64,000 bases of DNA from JBMNMU01 sp050953505 (GTDB taxonomy: Bacteria > Bacillota > Clostridia > Peptostreptococcales > Anaerovoracaceae). Positions 44,956 through 54,829 of this stretch are shown here, one piece after another. The notes under the pieces were generated by a model. It was not told where the DNA came from and made no database searches. It saw only the letters and a program-made list of their open reading frames with translations. The translations under genes and the position numbers were made by a program. How positions within the stretch are numbered: position 1 is the stretch's first letter; each line of letters begins with the position of its first letter. The stretch lies in NCBI GenBank assembly GCA_050953505.1, contig JBMNMU010000001.1, positions 1,612,001 through 1,676,000 of the forward strand, given 5' to 3'.

Positions 44956-45714
44956 CTATAAAACCTCTAAATTTACTACTCTTTCTAGGTCTAAGCCTGC
45001 TTCTAGTATTCTTTTAACGGCCCCTTCGCAGTCCCCTATCCTGTCTGGACTATGGGCATCGCTATTAATTATGAAATTCACCGATGTCTTAGCTGCTTCC
45101 TTTATGCCTTCCACCGTCAAGAAGGGATGCCACGTGCTGATTTCCATGAGGGTTCCCTTTTTCGCACAGGCCACAGCCAATTCGTAAATGTCAAAGGGCC
45201 CCTTGTCACCGGGGTGGGTTAATATCTTTATATTATTGTTATAAATGGCTTTTACCGCTAAATCCGTGTTAATAGTCTTTTGCTTCGCTGTGCTTTTTCC
45301 AAGCTTAGTGAGAATGTAATTTTGGGTATGGATTTTCATAGCTTTAAGTGGGTTTTCGCCTAATATTCCATAGTGGTAACCGGCAAGAATATAATCGAAT
45401 TCCCTCGTTTCTTTTTTTGTTAAGTCCAAAGTACCCGAATCGTTAATGATATTTGCTTCCACTCCAAGTAGCACTTCAATTTGAGGATAAAGGGACTTGA
45501 GCCTTTCAATCTCGGCTCTCATAAGGGGAATGCTCTTCCGTTTTATGCCGTAAGTCATATGCCCTGGGCCGTGATCTGAAATCCCTAAGGTAGTAATACC
45601 CTTTGCGATTGCAGCTTTTATATTATCCTCAATAGATCCTTTCCCGTGGGAAAAGGTGGTATGTGTATGAAGGTCACTATGAATCTTATATTTTCGATTA
45701 TCCTTAGTACCCAT
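44956..45714 (-). CDS. PHP-domain metal phosphoesterase
   Basis: 252 residues of the YcdX/HisK-like PHP family. Metal ligands appear as HSDLHTHTTFSHG (about 13-25), SDHGPGHM (about 46), GVEANI, and NSDAHSPD near the end (about 220). The substrate is unknown. A gene of this type sits next to murB and rapZ in many clostridia. GGAG precedes the ATG. Confidence 0.92.
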   Translation of the reverse strand: MGTKDNRKYKIHSDLHTHTTFSHGKGSIEDNIKAAIAKGITTLGISDHGPGHMTYGIKRKSIPLMRAEIERLKSLYPQIEVLLGVEANIINDSGTLDLTKKETREFDYILAGYHYGILGENPLKAMKIHTQNYILTKLGKSTAKQKTINTDLAVKAIYNNNIKILTHPGDKGPFDIYELAVACAKKGTLMEISTWHPFLTVEGIKEAAKTSVNFIINSDAHSPDRIGDCEGAVKRILEAGLDLERVVNLEVL

Positions 45715-45765
45715 TACTTAATCTCCTATAATTTTATTTTGAGCTTTTCTTGGGGTTTCCGTTAC

Positions 45766-46680
45766 TTAATCTCCAATAACCTTAACCTCTGGTTCAAGCA
45801 TAACGCCAAATTTATCAAATACTGTATTCCTAACAACCTCCATCAGATTAATAATATCTGAAGCGGTAGCATCACCAGTATTAATAATAAATCCTGCATG
45901 CAGGGAAGAAACCTGTGCGCCACCTAGAGACAAGCCTCGCAGACCAGAATCATGTATAAGCTTTCCTGCATAATGCCCTTTTGGCCTTTTAAAAGAGCTG
46001 CCAGCACTTGGATAGCTTAGAGGCTGTTTTTCTTCTCTTCTGGCTTGTAGCTCCTGCATTTTTTCACGGATCAGCTCTTTTTCACCAGGGTGTAGCTTTA
46101 TGGTTACATTAAGTATAATATCTTGATTTTCTTGAAATATGCTGTGACGATAAGATAAATCCATTTCATCCTTTTCAATCTCGTAAACACGGCTCCCATC
46201 CTTGGACAGTACCTGCGCGGATAAGATTACCTGAGACATTTCACCGTCATATGCCCCCGCATTCATAAAGGCGGCTCCTCCTATACTCCCGGGAATTCCC
46301 GCTGCAAATTCAAAGCCTGTTAAGGATGAATCCAGGGCTTTTTTTGCTACCTCAGAAAGTAATACCCCGGCACCAGCCTTGATCTCGTCGCCTTCTACCT
46401 CTATGGCACCAAAGGTTTTTCCCAGCTTAATAATGACCCCGGAATAGCCGGAGTCTTTAATTAGAAGATTCGTGCCATTTCCCATGACCATGTGGTTTAC
46501 AGCTCCTTGGGAAAGTACTCTCACAACTTTTTGAAGCTCTTCTATAGTGTTGGGCTGTACCAGCAGTGCAGCCTTCCCTCCTGCCTTAAATGAAGTATAG
46601 TCCTTCATGGGGGCATCCAAAATCATTAATTCTTTATCTATTTGTAATGTTAATTCATCATATACCTTATTAATATCCAA
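45766..46680 (-). CDS. murB: UDP-N-acetylenolpyruvoylglucosamine reductase
   Basis: 304 residues, an FAD enzyme that reduces UDP-GlcNAc-enolpyruvate to UDP-MurNAc in peptidoglycan synthesis. FAD-binding signatures are VMGNGTNLLIKDSGY and GFEFAAGIPGSIGGAAFMNAG (in part); SYPSAGSSFKRP carries the catalytic Ser. TTG at 46680 follows GGGAGG. Shorter than the E. coli form, a normal type IIa MurB. Confidence 0.96.
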   Translation of the reverse strand: MDINKVYDELTLQIDKELMILDAPMKDYTSFKAGGKAALLVQPNTIEELQKVVRVLSQGAVNHMVMGNGTNLLIKDSGYSGVIIKLGKTFGAIEVEGDEIKAGAGVLLSEVAKKALDSSLTGFEFAAGIPGSIGGAAFMNAGAYDGEMSQVILSAQVLSKDGSRVYEIEKDEMDLSYRHSIFQENQDIILNVTIKLHPGEKELIREKMQELQARREEKQPLSYPSAGSSFKRPKGHYAGKLIHDSGLRGLSLGGAQVSSLHAGFIINTGDATASDIINLMEVVRNTVFDKFGVMLEPEVKVIGD

Positions 46681-46787
46681 TAGAAATCCTCCCTATTTAA
46701 ATGTAATTCCTTATTAATATAATAGGAAATAGTATCTCCATTATATTAAAAATATGACATACTGTAAACTGCCACAGCTCCATCCTA

Positions 46788-47510
46788 CTAGTCTGCTGTT
46801 AACTGGAGCATAATATCTAGCTTATTATACACAGCCCTTTCTAATGCCTCATAAATAGGTTGGATGTTTTCATTTTTTAGATATTCCCGTAAAGCGGCAT
46901 AATATTCCTGCTCGCTTATATTTAATGGAATGGGCGGATACCCGTGGTAAATTAACTCATAATACAAAGCCATTCTGGCAACACCCTCCGAATCTGTTTC
47001 AAAAGGATAGATTTCAATAAGCTTGTTATGTAGATATGCGGCCTTAAGAATGGGGTTATGATTGCAATCATCTGTGTTAAGAAAATGAAAAAAGATATCC
47101 ATTTGTTCCTCGATCTCCTTAGGATGAGGAGGGTTATAGTTCAACGCCAAAAGAACCGGATTAGTTCTTCGGTACTCTAGCTTTTCTGGTTTGGATAAGG
47201 ATTGATAAAATCGAAATAGATATTTTTCGTTAAGTTCAATGCTCATGTAGGACATATCATTGGCTAGCTTAATGGCTTCCAGATAATTGACAATACTGGA
47301 GTGGTCGCGAACCGTCACATCTACAACAAAATCTCCTTTAATAATCTTCTGTACACTGGGCTTTGAGATTCCGCTACCATCAAGCTTTAATGCAGTATAC
47401 ACCCAGTCCACCAGATTTAGCTCGTCAATATAGTTCGCCACTTCCCTAGTGAAAGGTTTTCTGTTTTCCAGGATAAGCTTCTTTTTCTTAATTTCTCTAA
47501 ACAAATCCAC
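46788..47510 (-). CDS. Fic-fold protein with a degenerate active site
   Basis: About 240 residues. The Fic core is recognisable (VNYLEAIKLAND..., ILKAAYLHNKLIEIYPF), but where HPFxDGNGRxxR is expected it reads YPFETDSEGVAR (168-179): the catalytic His is Tyr and the phosphate-binding loop is lost, so AMP transfer is unlikely. A partial inhibitory-type motif (TALKLDG) lies near 39-45. GTG at 47510 follows AGGGGGA and is preferred to the ATG at 47573, which has no site and lies inside an inverted repeat region. Confidence 0.75.
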   Translation of the reverse strand: MDLFREIKKKKLILENRKPFTREVANYIDELNLVDWVYTALKLDGSGISKPSVQKIIKGDFVVDVTVRDHSSIVNYLEAIKLANDMSYMSIELNEKYLFRFYQSLSKPEKLEYRRTNPVLLALNYNPPHPKEIEEQMDIFFHFLNTDDCNHNPILKAAYLHNKLIEIYPFETDSEGVARMALYYELIYHGYPPIPLNISEQEYYAALREYLKNENIQPIYEALERAVYNKLDIMLQLTAD

Positions 47511-47528
47511 TTCAATTCCCCCTACCCA

Positions 47529-47559
47529 TGTGACAAAAAGGGATTTCCTAATTGTCACA
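47529..47559. promoter_or_regulatory. Inverted repeat upstream of the Fic-like gene
   Basis: TGTGACAA and TTGTCACA are perfect 8-bp arms around 15 bases, 19 bases before the chosen GTG start. The half-sites are the same as in the repeat at 38112-38143, which stands before a Crp/Fnr gene. Could be an operator or a small dispersed palindrome. Confidence 0.35.
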
Positions 47560-47573
47560 CTATTTGATTTCAT

Positions 47574-48063
47574 TGTAACATAAATAAATCCTGCACAATA
47601 GAGTTATTGTAATGCTTTATAGATACCCAGCTACAAAAATGAATCACAAAAACACTTTAATTAAATGAATTCAAAGAACGAACAACTGGCGAATTGTTAT
47701 GACATTGAAGAAAACCAGGTCCAATCTTTAACTACTGCAAAATATAAAATCAATAGCGCATACCGAAAGTTCAACTGCGACTCGGCCAAGAACTATAGCT
47801 AGATTTAAAATATGGTAAGCATCTTGTTAGACTATAATTCTAAATGACCTGTACTCCTTGAATATCCTAACCTTTGATAATATAATGCTATGAACAGGGC
47901 AACCCATTTAAGTAAAAAACAGAATGCATGGCTTCGATTAAAATATCAAAACCATGCATCAAAATCTACATTATACCTTATTAAATTATCAGTCTAGTTG
48001 ACAAAGGTCGTGTCATAAAGCCAGGCCCCTTACAGTCCCTTTTTTGTCCTTTATTTAATCCTA
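47574..48063. other. Gene-free stretch between the Fic-like gene and oadA
   Basis: About 490 bases with no supportable frame. It holds one terminator (47924-47959, given separately), a short AT-rich area near 47760-47880, and otherwise nothing I can identify. Confidence 0.5.
47913..47959 (-). terminator. Terminator downstream of the carboxyltransferase gene
   Basis: ATGCATGG (47924-47931) and CCATGCAT (47952-47959) form the stem; on the minus strand CTGTTTTTT follows. It lies about 100 bases past the gene's stop. Confidence 0.65.
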
Positions 48064-49461
48064 TTATACAGGATAAACCATATCCTCTTCATTCAATAGA
48101 CTTGAGTCAATCTGATACCTCTTGGCATTTCTATATTTGAAATATTCAATAGAAGGCTGAGGGAACAAAGCATGAGTAAGTACATCCTCGTCCTGTTCTA
48201 CATATTCAGCTACCGCTTTTTTAATTTTCTCTAGCTCTGGTTCAATAAAGTCAGCCGGCCTTTGGGTAATAACTTCTTCATCACCGATAACCTTCTTAAC
48301 AATTTCTTCTTTTATTGGAACCGTGGTCTTTCCATACATACCTCTAACAAGCTGTTTTACTTCATTAGGTATCATCTTATATCTTTCTCCTGCCACTACG
48401 TTCAGTACAGCCTGTGTGCCAACAATCTGGCTTGTAGGAGTTACTAGAGGCGGATATCCTAAATCTTCTCTCACTCGTGGTACTTCCCTCAATACCTCTT
48501 CAAATTTGTTCATAGCGTTTGATTGCTTCAGCTGAGATACTAGGTTTGATAACATTCCACCAGGCACTTGATAAATAAGCGTATTGATATCAACACCCAT
48601 GATTTTAGGATCCATAAGACCTGATTCAATATATCTTTCTCTAATAGGTCTAAAATATTCGGCAGCTTCATTTAGCCGATCCATATCAAGACCAGAGTCG
48701 TATTCTGTATCTCTGAATGCAGCCACAAGTGGCTCTGTAGGTGGCTGGGAGGTTCCTTCTGCAAAAGGTGATAATGCGGTGTCAATAATATCGGCTCCTG
48801 CTTCCACCGCCTTCATATAAGTCATGCTTCCTAATCCGCTGGTAGCATGTGTATGAATCTCAAGAGGAACAGATATAGACGCCTTAATTGCCTTTACAAG
48901 CTCATAAGTGTTATATGGGCTTAGAAGACCTGCCATATCCTTAATACAGATGGAGTCTGCACCCATGTTTTCTATTTCTTTAGCAAGTTTAATAAATACT
49001 TCATTGGTGTGGGCAGGGCTAATGGTATAGGAAATAGCTCCTTGCGCGTGGCCACCATATTTTTTTGTGGCCTCAATAGCTTTTTGAAGATTTCGAGGGT
49101 CATTGAGTGCATCAAAAATACGGATAATATCAATCCCATTTCCGATGGCTTTGTTTACAAATTCATCTACCACATCGTCAGCATAATGTTTATAGCCTAA
49201 AAGATTTTGTCCTCTGAGCAACATTTGTAGATTGGTCTTTTTTACATTTTTCCTAATGATTCTCAATCTTTCCCAAGGGTCTTCGTTTAAAAATCTTAAG
49301 CAGGCATCAAAGGTGGCGCCGCCCCACATTTCAAGAGCATGGTATCCCACATTATCAAGGGTTTCCAATATAGGTAGCATCTCGTCCGTGGTCATTCGTG
49401 TAGCTATTAAGGATTGATGTCCGTCCCTTAATATTGTTTCTGTAATCTTAACCTTTCCCAT
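48064..49461 (-). CDS. oadA: Carboxyltransferase subunit: oxaloacetate decarboxylase alpha / pyruvate carboxylase B type, without biotin domain
   Basis: About 465 residues: an HMGL-like TIM barrel with the metal-binding start ETILRDGHQS, the carbamylated-Lys region SICIKDMAGLL (about 180), and the histidine pair EIHTHATSGLG, then a conserved PYC/OADA C-terminal domain. The usual C-terminal biotin-carrier domain (AMKM) is absent, so a separate carrier protein is required, as in 5S-type transcarboxylase subunits. ATG at 49461 (AAGGAG six bases before) is preferred to 49467. Confidence 0.9.
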   Translation of the reverse strand: MGKVKITETILRDGHQSLIATRMTTDEMLPILETLDNVGYHALEMWGGATFDACLRFLNEDPWERLRIIRKNVKKTNLQMLLRGQNLLGYKHYADDVVDEFVNKAIGNGIDIIRIFDALNDPRNLQKAIEATKKYGGHAQGAISYTISPAHTNEVFIKLAKEIENMGADSICIKDMAGLLSPYNTYELVKAIKASISVPLEIHTHATSGLGSMTYMKAVEAGADIIDTALSPFAEGTSQPPTEPLVAAFRDTEYDSGLDMDRLNEAAEYFRPIRERYIESGLMDPKIMGVDINTLIYQVPGGMLSNLVSQLKQSNAMNKFEEVLREVPRVREDLGYPPLVTPTSQIVGTQAVLNVVAGERYKMIPNEVKQLVRGMYGKTTVPIKEEIVKKVIGDEEVITQRPADFIEPELEKIKKAVAEYVEQDEDVLTHALFPQPSIEYFKYRNAKRYQIDSSLLNEEDMVYPV

Positions 49462-49662
49462 CTTCATCTCCTTAGAATAAATTACAAGCTAATCGGCTAT
49501 TAGAGCCGGTTGTTTAATATCCATTTTTTTCTTATACATTCTGGATTATTATACCCTGTAACAGTATTTATAAGCAATAGGCTCCCTTCCAAGTATACAA
49601 AATTATTCATGTCTTCCTTGCTAAATTATTACGTAATATTTCTCGCTTTTGTGGGTAAATCC

Positions 49663-50094
49663 TTACAGGATGGTGATCTCATCACCTGTTTTTACAACAC
49701 CTTCTTTAATGACTATTGTAAAAATCCCCTCTGTAGGCATGACACAGGATCCTGTCTGCTGCTTAATGGCACAACCGTGATGACATTCTTTACCGATTTT
49801 TGATACCTCCTGGATGGTATCACCGATTTTTAAACGTGTTCCAATAGGCAATGTTTTTAATTCGATACCCTGGGTTGTAATGTTTTCAGCAAAGGCACCT
49901 GCACTTAATTCTATGCCCATCGCCCTCATTTTATCTACACTTTCATTGGCTAGCAGGCTTACCTGCCTGACATCATCGGCTCCACAATGAGCATCCCCTT
50001 TAATCCCACCTACAACAAACTCAGCTTGTTCAACGGGATGTTTTATTACGCCCTTTTTATCACTTATATTAATGGCTAAAACCTTTCCACTCAT
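49663..50094 (-). CDS. MOSC-domain protein of the molybdenum-cofactor cluster
   Basis: 143 residues forming a single MOSC domain (GIKGDAHCG, RQVSLLANES, GAFAENITTQGIEL, and the cysteine in KIGKECHHGCAI). MOSC domains handle molybdenum-cofactor sulfur. It follows moaC by 16 bases in the same operon, ending a moaA-moaC-MOSC set common in clostridia. Confidence 0.9.
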   Translation of the reverse strand: MSGKVLAINISDKKGVIKHPVEQAEFVVGGIKGDAHCGADDVRQVSLLANESVDKMRAMGIELSAGAFAENITTQGIELKTLPIGTRLKIGDTIQEVSKIGKECHHGCAIKQQTGSCVMPTEGIFTIVIKEGVVKTGDEITIL

Positions 50095-50110
50095 TATTAT
50101 TCTCCTTTAT

Positions 50111-50587
50111 TTATTCACCAAGAAAAAGGCCAGATTTGCCCCCTTCTTTTCGTACCAACCGAATATCTGAAATCCTCATCCCCCTGTCAATGGCCTTGCA
50201 CATATCGTAAATAGTCAATGCTGCCACTGATACTGCATGAAGGGACTCCATCTCGATACCTGTTTTTCCGGTGGTAGCTGCAGAAGCTTCTATGTGAATC
50301 GCTGAATTTTCTTCATCTATAATAAAATCCATCTCAACACCAGTAATCAAGATATTGTGGCACATGGGAATGGCTGCTGCTGTGTTCTTTGCCGCCATAA
50401 TACCGGCCACTTGGGCAACGGAAAGTACGTCGCCTTTTTTTATGCCTCCGGATTTTATTCTTTCCAGGGTTTCAGGGGCCATGTAGATAGAACCTTTTGC
50501 CACGGCAAGACGCCTTGTGTCTTCCTTGTGGCCTACATCCACCATTCTTGGTCTTCCTTTATCATCAATATGGGTAAGTTGGCTCAT
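50111..50587 (-). CDS. moaC: Cyclic pyranopterin monophosphate synthase MoaC
   Basis: 158 residues matching MoaC end to end: GRPRMVDVGHKEDTRRLAVA (in part), AAIPMCHNILITGVEMDF and GIEMESLHAVSVAALTIYDM. It completes cyclic pyranopterin formation after MoaA. It starts 1 base after the moaA stop. Confidence 0.97.
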   Translation of the reverse strand: MSQLTHIDDKGRPRMVDVGHKEDTRRLAVAKGSIYMAPETLERIKSGGIKKGDVLSVAQVAGIMAAKNTAAAIPMCHNILITGVEMDFIIDEENSAIHIEASAATTGKTGIEMESLHAVSVAALTIYDMCKAIDRGMRISDIRLVRKEGGKSGLFLGE

Positions 50588-50588
50588 T

Positions 50589-51545
50589 CTAACCTCCTAT
50601 TTTGTTCATATTTCTAGTAATTGGTTGAGCTCCCTCATTGAGATGGTGGCGCTCTTCCTTGAGCATAATAGCATTTTCAATAGTCGCCTTTAAAAGCTCA
50701 TCGTCTCCCGTATTTAATACTTCATTTAAGTCAATTTCCTGATTAGAATGAAGACACGTTTTCAGCTTTCCATCTGAAGTTAATCTAATCTTATTACAGT
50801 CCCCACAGAAGTGTCTGCTCATGGCACTGATAAAACCGATTGTCCCTAAAGCACCTGGAATCTTAAATACCTCTGCAACGCCTTGAGTTCCCAAAGGTGT
50901 TAAAGTAGGAAGCATGCTCTTAATTTCTTCATTGGATAAGTATTTACTGTCCTTGGCATTGCTATTATTTCCGAAGGGCATCAACTCAATAAATCGTAGA
51001 TTATATTCATGGTCCTTTGTGATGTCGGCTAGACTTGTTATTTCGTCGTCATTAAAGCCTCTCATTGCAACTGCATTGATTTTCAAAGGAACTAGCCCCG
51101 CTTTTTCCGCAGCTTTAATACCGGCAAGAACCTTGTTCAGGTCCCCCCCTCGTGTAATTTCTGCAAATTTCTCCGGATCCAAGGTGTCTAGGCTGATATT
51201 GACTCTTTTCAACCCTGCTTCCTTTAAGGCCTCTGCCTTTTCTGGTAAAAGAATGCCATTGGTCGTCATCACCAGTTCCTTTACGCCGGGGATTTTTGAT
51301 AGGGCTCTGACTAGATCAATAATATCTTTTCTTACTAAAGGTTCTCCCCCTGTAATTCGATATTTTGTAATCCCTAGCTTTGCAGAAGCCTCAACGATAC
51401 GTTGAATATTCTCAAAGCTAAGAATCTTATTGTGTCCAATATCTTCAACGCCTTCTTCAGGCATACAATATTTGCATCGCAAGTTACAACGATCGGTAAC
51501 GGATATTCTTAAGTAATTAATTTCCCTGTTAAATTTATCTCTCAT
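50589..51545 (-). CDS. moaA: GTP 3',8-cyclase MoaA (radical SAM)
   Basis: About 318 residues. The radical SAM cluster is CNLRCKYC (20-27), the GGEP motif is ITGGEPLVR, and the second 4Fe-4S site is CGDCNKIRLTSDGKLKTC. The protein ends in GG-type residues (NKIGG), as active MoaA needs. ATG at 51545 follows GAGGATAAG; a GTG at 51575 is the alternative. First gene of the operon. Confidence 0.97.
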   Translation of the reverse strand: MRDKFNREINYLRISVTDRCNLRCKYCMPEEGVEDIGHNKILSFENIQRIVEASAKLGITKYRITGGEPLVRKDIIDLVRALSKIPGVKELVMTTNGILLPEKAEALKEAGLKRVNISLDTLDPEKFAEITRGGDLNKVLAGIKAAEKAGLVPLKINAVAMRGFNDDEITSLADITKDHEYNLRFIELMPFGNNSNAKDSKYLSNEEIKSMLPTLTPLGTQGVAEVFKIPGALGTIGFISAMSRHFCGDCNKIRLTSDGKLKTCLHSNQEIDLNEVLNTGDDELLKATIENAIMLKEERHHLNEGAQPITRNMNKIGG

Positions 51546-51711
51546 CTTATCCTCATGTTTTCGGTATAGCTTCACACAGTATGTTTCTTATATAAGCCTG
51601 CCAACAACCCGGCAGTCCTATTAACTTGACAGTCTATGACAATATTTTACACTAGTTAGACATTTGCGTCAATTCAGATAGAGCTTTAAGAATAGAGCTC
51701 GTCTCATTAAA

Positions 51712-51749
51712 AAGAATATATCCGTGAATTTGTATTTCACGGATTCTTC
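51712..51749 (-). terminator. Terminator after the acyl-CoA hydrolase gene
   Basis: AAGAATATATCCGTGAA pairs with TTCACGGATTCTT around TTTGTATT-type loop bases; on the minus strand the stem is followed by TTTTTAATG. It separates the gene from moaA. Confidence 0.75.
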
Positions 51750-51778
51750 TTATTATATTTTATATAAGATCTTCCTTG

Positions 51779-52207
51779 CTATTTTTCAAAAAGCTTTGAA
51801 GCTTCTTTCCTTAACTGCAATTCCTTTTCATCAGTGGTTTCATCCAGTTGAATATTGTGCTCCATGCTTCTGCCGGTTTTATGATCTATTGTTACAAAGG
51901 TCGCAAAACCTTTCAGAGTAGTTTCTCCTGTCAATTCTGATACAACTTCCACTGCTGAGGTCAAGCTCGTTCTGCCGGCCCGAACAATCTTGCTGTTAAA
52001 GCTGATAATATCTCCATTTTTAACAGGTTTTGAAAAAACCATCCCATGTACGTTTACACATACCACCTCTGCGGTGGATCCATGTGTACTAGAAGCAGCA
52101 ATATATCCCGATTCTACAAACCATGCTGCAGCTCTTGCTGCAAACAGTGTACCATGTATATTTAGATCCTCGCTTTTAACAAGATGAGCTATTTTAAATT
52201 CTTTCAT
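51779..52207 (-). CDS. Acyl-CoA thioesterase (hot-dog, YciA/BFIT type)
   Basis: 142 residues. HLVKSEDLNIHGTLFAARAAAWF (in part) holds the Asn/His and Gly of this subfamily's active site; the C-terminal half has the SAVEVVSELTGE strand. It cleaves acyl-CoA esters; the substrate is unknown. The gene has its own terminator. Confidence 0.88.
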   Translation of the reverse strand: MKEFKIAHLVKSEDLNIHGTLFAARAAAWFVESGYIAASSTHGSTAEVVCVNVHGMVFSKPVKNGDIISFNSKIVRAGRTSLTSAVEVVSELTGETTLKGFATFVTIDHKTGRSMEHNIQLDETTDEKELQLRKEASKLFEK

Positions 52208-52594
52208 TTCCTATTTCTCCATTCTTTACTTTCTTGTTCAACCTAGAAAAGTCTCCTTAAGGATTTCAACAGAATCTACGTCCTCATTCTTCTGTTGCTC
52301 ATGAACTAACTCAGCTTAGAAACCTGGATGATGGTGAAATAATTATACCATATCCTATTAATTTAAGATAATATTCTAACCTCCTACGTTTTATTCCCAC
52401 TAGCTAATTGTATAATTACAAATGACTTTTCATTCATAAGAGACTGTAACCTATTATTGCATTTACATATTTGTAATACCCATTACTTAGCATAATATCT
52501 CTAAAATCAGTACACCCATTATTATTTTACATGAAACAAGCTATGCTTCCCTTAACACTTATAGCTGGGACTAAATGACCCAAAAAAATACAAA
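52208..52594. other. Gene-free stretch upstream of the thioesterase gene
   Basis: About 390 bases of AT-rich DNA, with no frame that looks coding and no recognised RNA. It lies between the thioesterase gene (minus) and the speDE terminator, so it should include the thioesterase promoter. Confidence 0.45.
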
Positions 52595-52619
52595 ACAGAG
52601 GCAATCATCCTGCCTCTGT
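52595..52619 (-). terminator. Terminator of the speD-speE operon
   Basis: ACAGAGGCA and TGCCTCTGT form a perfect 9-bp stem; on the minus strand TTTTGTATTTTTTT follows. It lies about 80 bases past the speE stop. Confidence 0.85.
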
Positions 52620-52697
52620 CAATCTTCATTTATATTTAGATTTAATATTTTACTGATGTGAGATTTTCGCTATCAATTCACTTACTCTAGGTACCCG

Positions 52698-53576
52698 TCA
52701 CACGCTTACTGATGCCAAAATTTCCTTCACATAGTTTGGCAAAGCAAAAGCTCCTCGATGCAAATCTACATTGTAGTATCTAGTTTTCAGACCTAAGCTT
52801 TCCCACTGCTCTGGTTTGAAATCAGCAATAGGATCAAGGGATTTAGATGCAAATCCAAAATACCAATAGCCAGATGCATAGGTTGGTACATTGAAGCCAA
52901 AGACCTTTGCAATAGGGAAGGTTTTCTTAATCTTGGCGTGAGCCTTTTTCATCTCCTCTATGTCCCCGTCAAAGAAAGCTCCTTCATGCTGGTTGATTAG
53001 AATACCCTTCTCACTTAATATTCTGTAACAATCCTTATAGAATTCCACTGTAAAAAGTCCTTCTCCAGGGCCTTCCGGATCCGTTGAATCCACCAGAATT
53101 AAATCATAAGCGCCTGTAGGTGCATTCTTTACGAATGCTAAGCCATCTTCAAACATGAGGTTCAATCTTGGCTCTGTGGTGAATACACTAGATGTGGATG
53201 GCATGTATTTCTGGCAAGCTCGAACGACAGCTTCATCGATTTCAACCATGTCGATCTTTTCAATGGTTTTATATCTAGCCACTTCCCTAGCCGTACCACC
53301 ATCACCAGCTCCAATGATGAGAACATTTTTAATCTCAGGATTAACAGCCATAGCAGGGTGACAAATCATGTCATGGTATACAAATTCATCTTTTTCTGTA
53401 ACCTGAACGTAGCCATCAAGAACCATGAAAACACCAAAGGTTTCATTTTTAAAAATTTGGATCTTTTGAAAGGGGGATTGCTCCACATGAAGGATCTCAC
53501 TAAGCTTTAAAGAAAGCTTCACATCATCATCCATGTAGTACTCAGAATACCATATATCGTGGTTTTTTTCTAACAT
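52698..53576 (-). CDS. speE: Spermidine synthase
   Basis: 292 residues, an aminopropyltransferase that makes spermidine from putrescine and decarboxylated SAM. Signatures: YVQVTEKDEFVYHDMICHPA (in part), LIIGAGDGGTAREVARY, DLILVDSTDPEGPGEGLF. It lies 23 bases after speD, which supplies its co-substrate. Confidence 0.97.
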   Translation of the reverse strand: MLEKNHDIWYSEYYMDDDVKLSLKLSEILHVEQSPFQKIQIFKNETFGVFMVLDGYVQVTEKDEFVYHDMICHPAMAVNPEIKNVLIIGAGDGGTAREVARYKTIEKIDMVEIDEAVVRACQKYMPSTSSVFTTEPRLNLMFEDGLAFVKNAPTGAYDLILVDSTDPEGPGEGLFTVEFYKDCYRILSEKGILINQHEGAFFDGDIEEMKKAHAKIKKTFPIAKVFGFNVPTYASGYWYFGFASKSLDPIADFKPEQWESLGLKTRYYNVDLHRGAFALPNYVKEILASVSV

Positions 53577-53599
53577 CGTTTTTTCCCTCCAGTATTTAG

Positions 53600-54394
53600 T
53601 TAGAGAACATCCGGCAAATTCTTACCGTAGAAAACTTCATCCATTTCCTTTCTTAATTTTGCAGTGATAAGGTTTATTTCATCCATGGAAATGTCATCCA
53701 CCGAGAAGTTAAAGAAATAGTTATCTAAATCAAAACTTTTCAGCTTGCACTTGGTATGAAAGATATTTTCCTGAAACACATTAACATCTATCATGTAGTA
53801 CTTATCAATCAAATCCTGCCTGATATAGTTTTGTATTGAGTTTAATTCATGATCAATGAATATCTTTCTACCTGTGATGTCCCTTGTAAATCCCCTTACT
53901 CTGTAATCCATTGTCATCATATCTGCAGCAAAGCTCTCAATCAAAAAGTTTAAAGCCATTAAAGGAGAAATTTCGCCGCAAGTTGAAACATCAATATCAG
54001 CCCTAAAGGTACATACCCCTCCGTCAGGATGATATTCAGGGTAAGTATGCACGGTGATATGACTTTTATCTAAGTGAGCCACAACGGATGGATTATCAAC
54101 TGTTGTGTATACTTCCGATTCAGGAGGGGCACTACCTTCACAAATTAAAATAGTAACGCTGGCTCCTTGAGGATCATAATCCTGCACAGCAACATTCAAG
54201 ATTTTCGCACCGATAATATCTGTAACCTGACGCAATATCTCTGTCAGTTTTTCGGCATTATATTGCTCATCAATATACTCTATGTATGCCTTTCTATCTT
54301 CTACGGTTTTCGTGTAGCAAATGTCATACATATTAAAGCTTAATGTTTTCGTCAGGTTGTTAAAACCATGTAATTGTATCTTTTGATTTTTCAA
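53600..54394 (-). CDS. speD: S-adenosylmethionine decarboxylase proenzyme
   Basis: 264 residues, the long prokaryotic (E. coli) type. Self-cleavage at Lys110-Ser111 in DKSHITVHTYPE would give the pyruvoyl group. It makes decarboxylated SAM for speE next door. TTG at 54394 is the only plausible start in the region. Confidence 0.96.
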   Translation of the reverse strand: MKNQKIQLHGFNNLTKTLSFNMYDICYTKTVEDRKAYIEYIDEQYNAEKLTEILRQVTDIIGAKILNVAVQDYDPQGASVTILICEGSAPPESEVYTTVDNPSVVAHLDKSHITVHTYPEYHPDGGVCTFRADIDVSTCGEISPLMALNFLIESFAADMMTMDYRVRGFTRDITGRKIFIDHELNSIQNYIRQDLIDKYYMIDVNVFQENIFHTKCKLKSFDLDNYFFNFSVDDISMDEINLITAKLRKEMDEVFYGKNLPDVL

Positions 54395-54829
54395 TTTACA
54401 TACTCACAATCTTTCTAAAATGTTATTTGTTGTACCGTTTAACTTTAGTATCAATTCATCAATTGCACAAAAATAGCATATCTATAAAATGTCACAGATG
54501 AGTTTCTAATTATCACCTTCAACTCATTTTGCCAGTAGTTGGGGTCCTCTAGCGGTGATATAATTTATGTACAATTAGGTATTTTAGCATTAAAAATAGC
54601 AAATAGCAACAAAATATGAAATAATTCTACTTGTTTTTCAATACCACTTTTTCCAAATTCAGTTATCTTGAATTTTCAAATGCTCTTCATATCAGTGTTT
54701 AATTATTTTTCAATTCAATTGCAACCTTTTACGATTTATCACTCCATAAATTATGATGTTCTAGGCAACTTTTACATATTAATTGGTATAATATGAATAT
54801 CAATATAATTTCAAAACAAAGGAGTTACC
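54395..54829. other. Divergent promoter region, speD / 54830 gene
   Basis: About 435 bases without a gene. An extended -10 element TGGTATAAT lies at 54784-54792, about 40 bases before the plus-strand gene. The rest is AT-rich with no further signal that I can identify. Confidence 0.45.

Noticed and set aside
51576..51710. Molybdenum-cofactor riboswitch upstream of moaA
   Set aside because: Only one small stem (CTGCC/GGCAG) is visible and the known conserved core could not be found.
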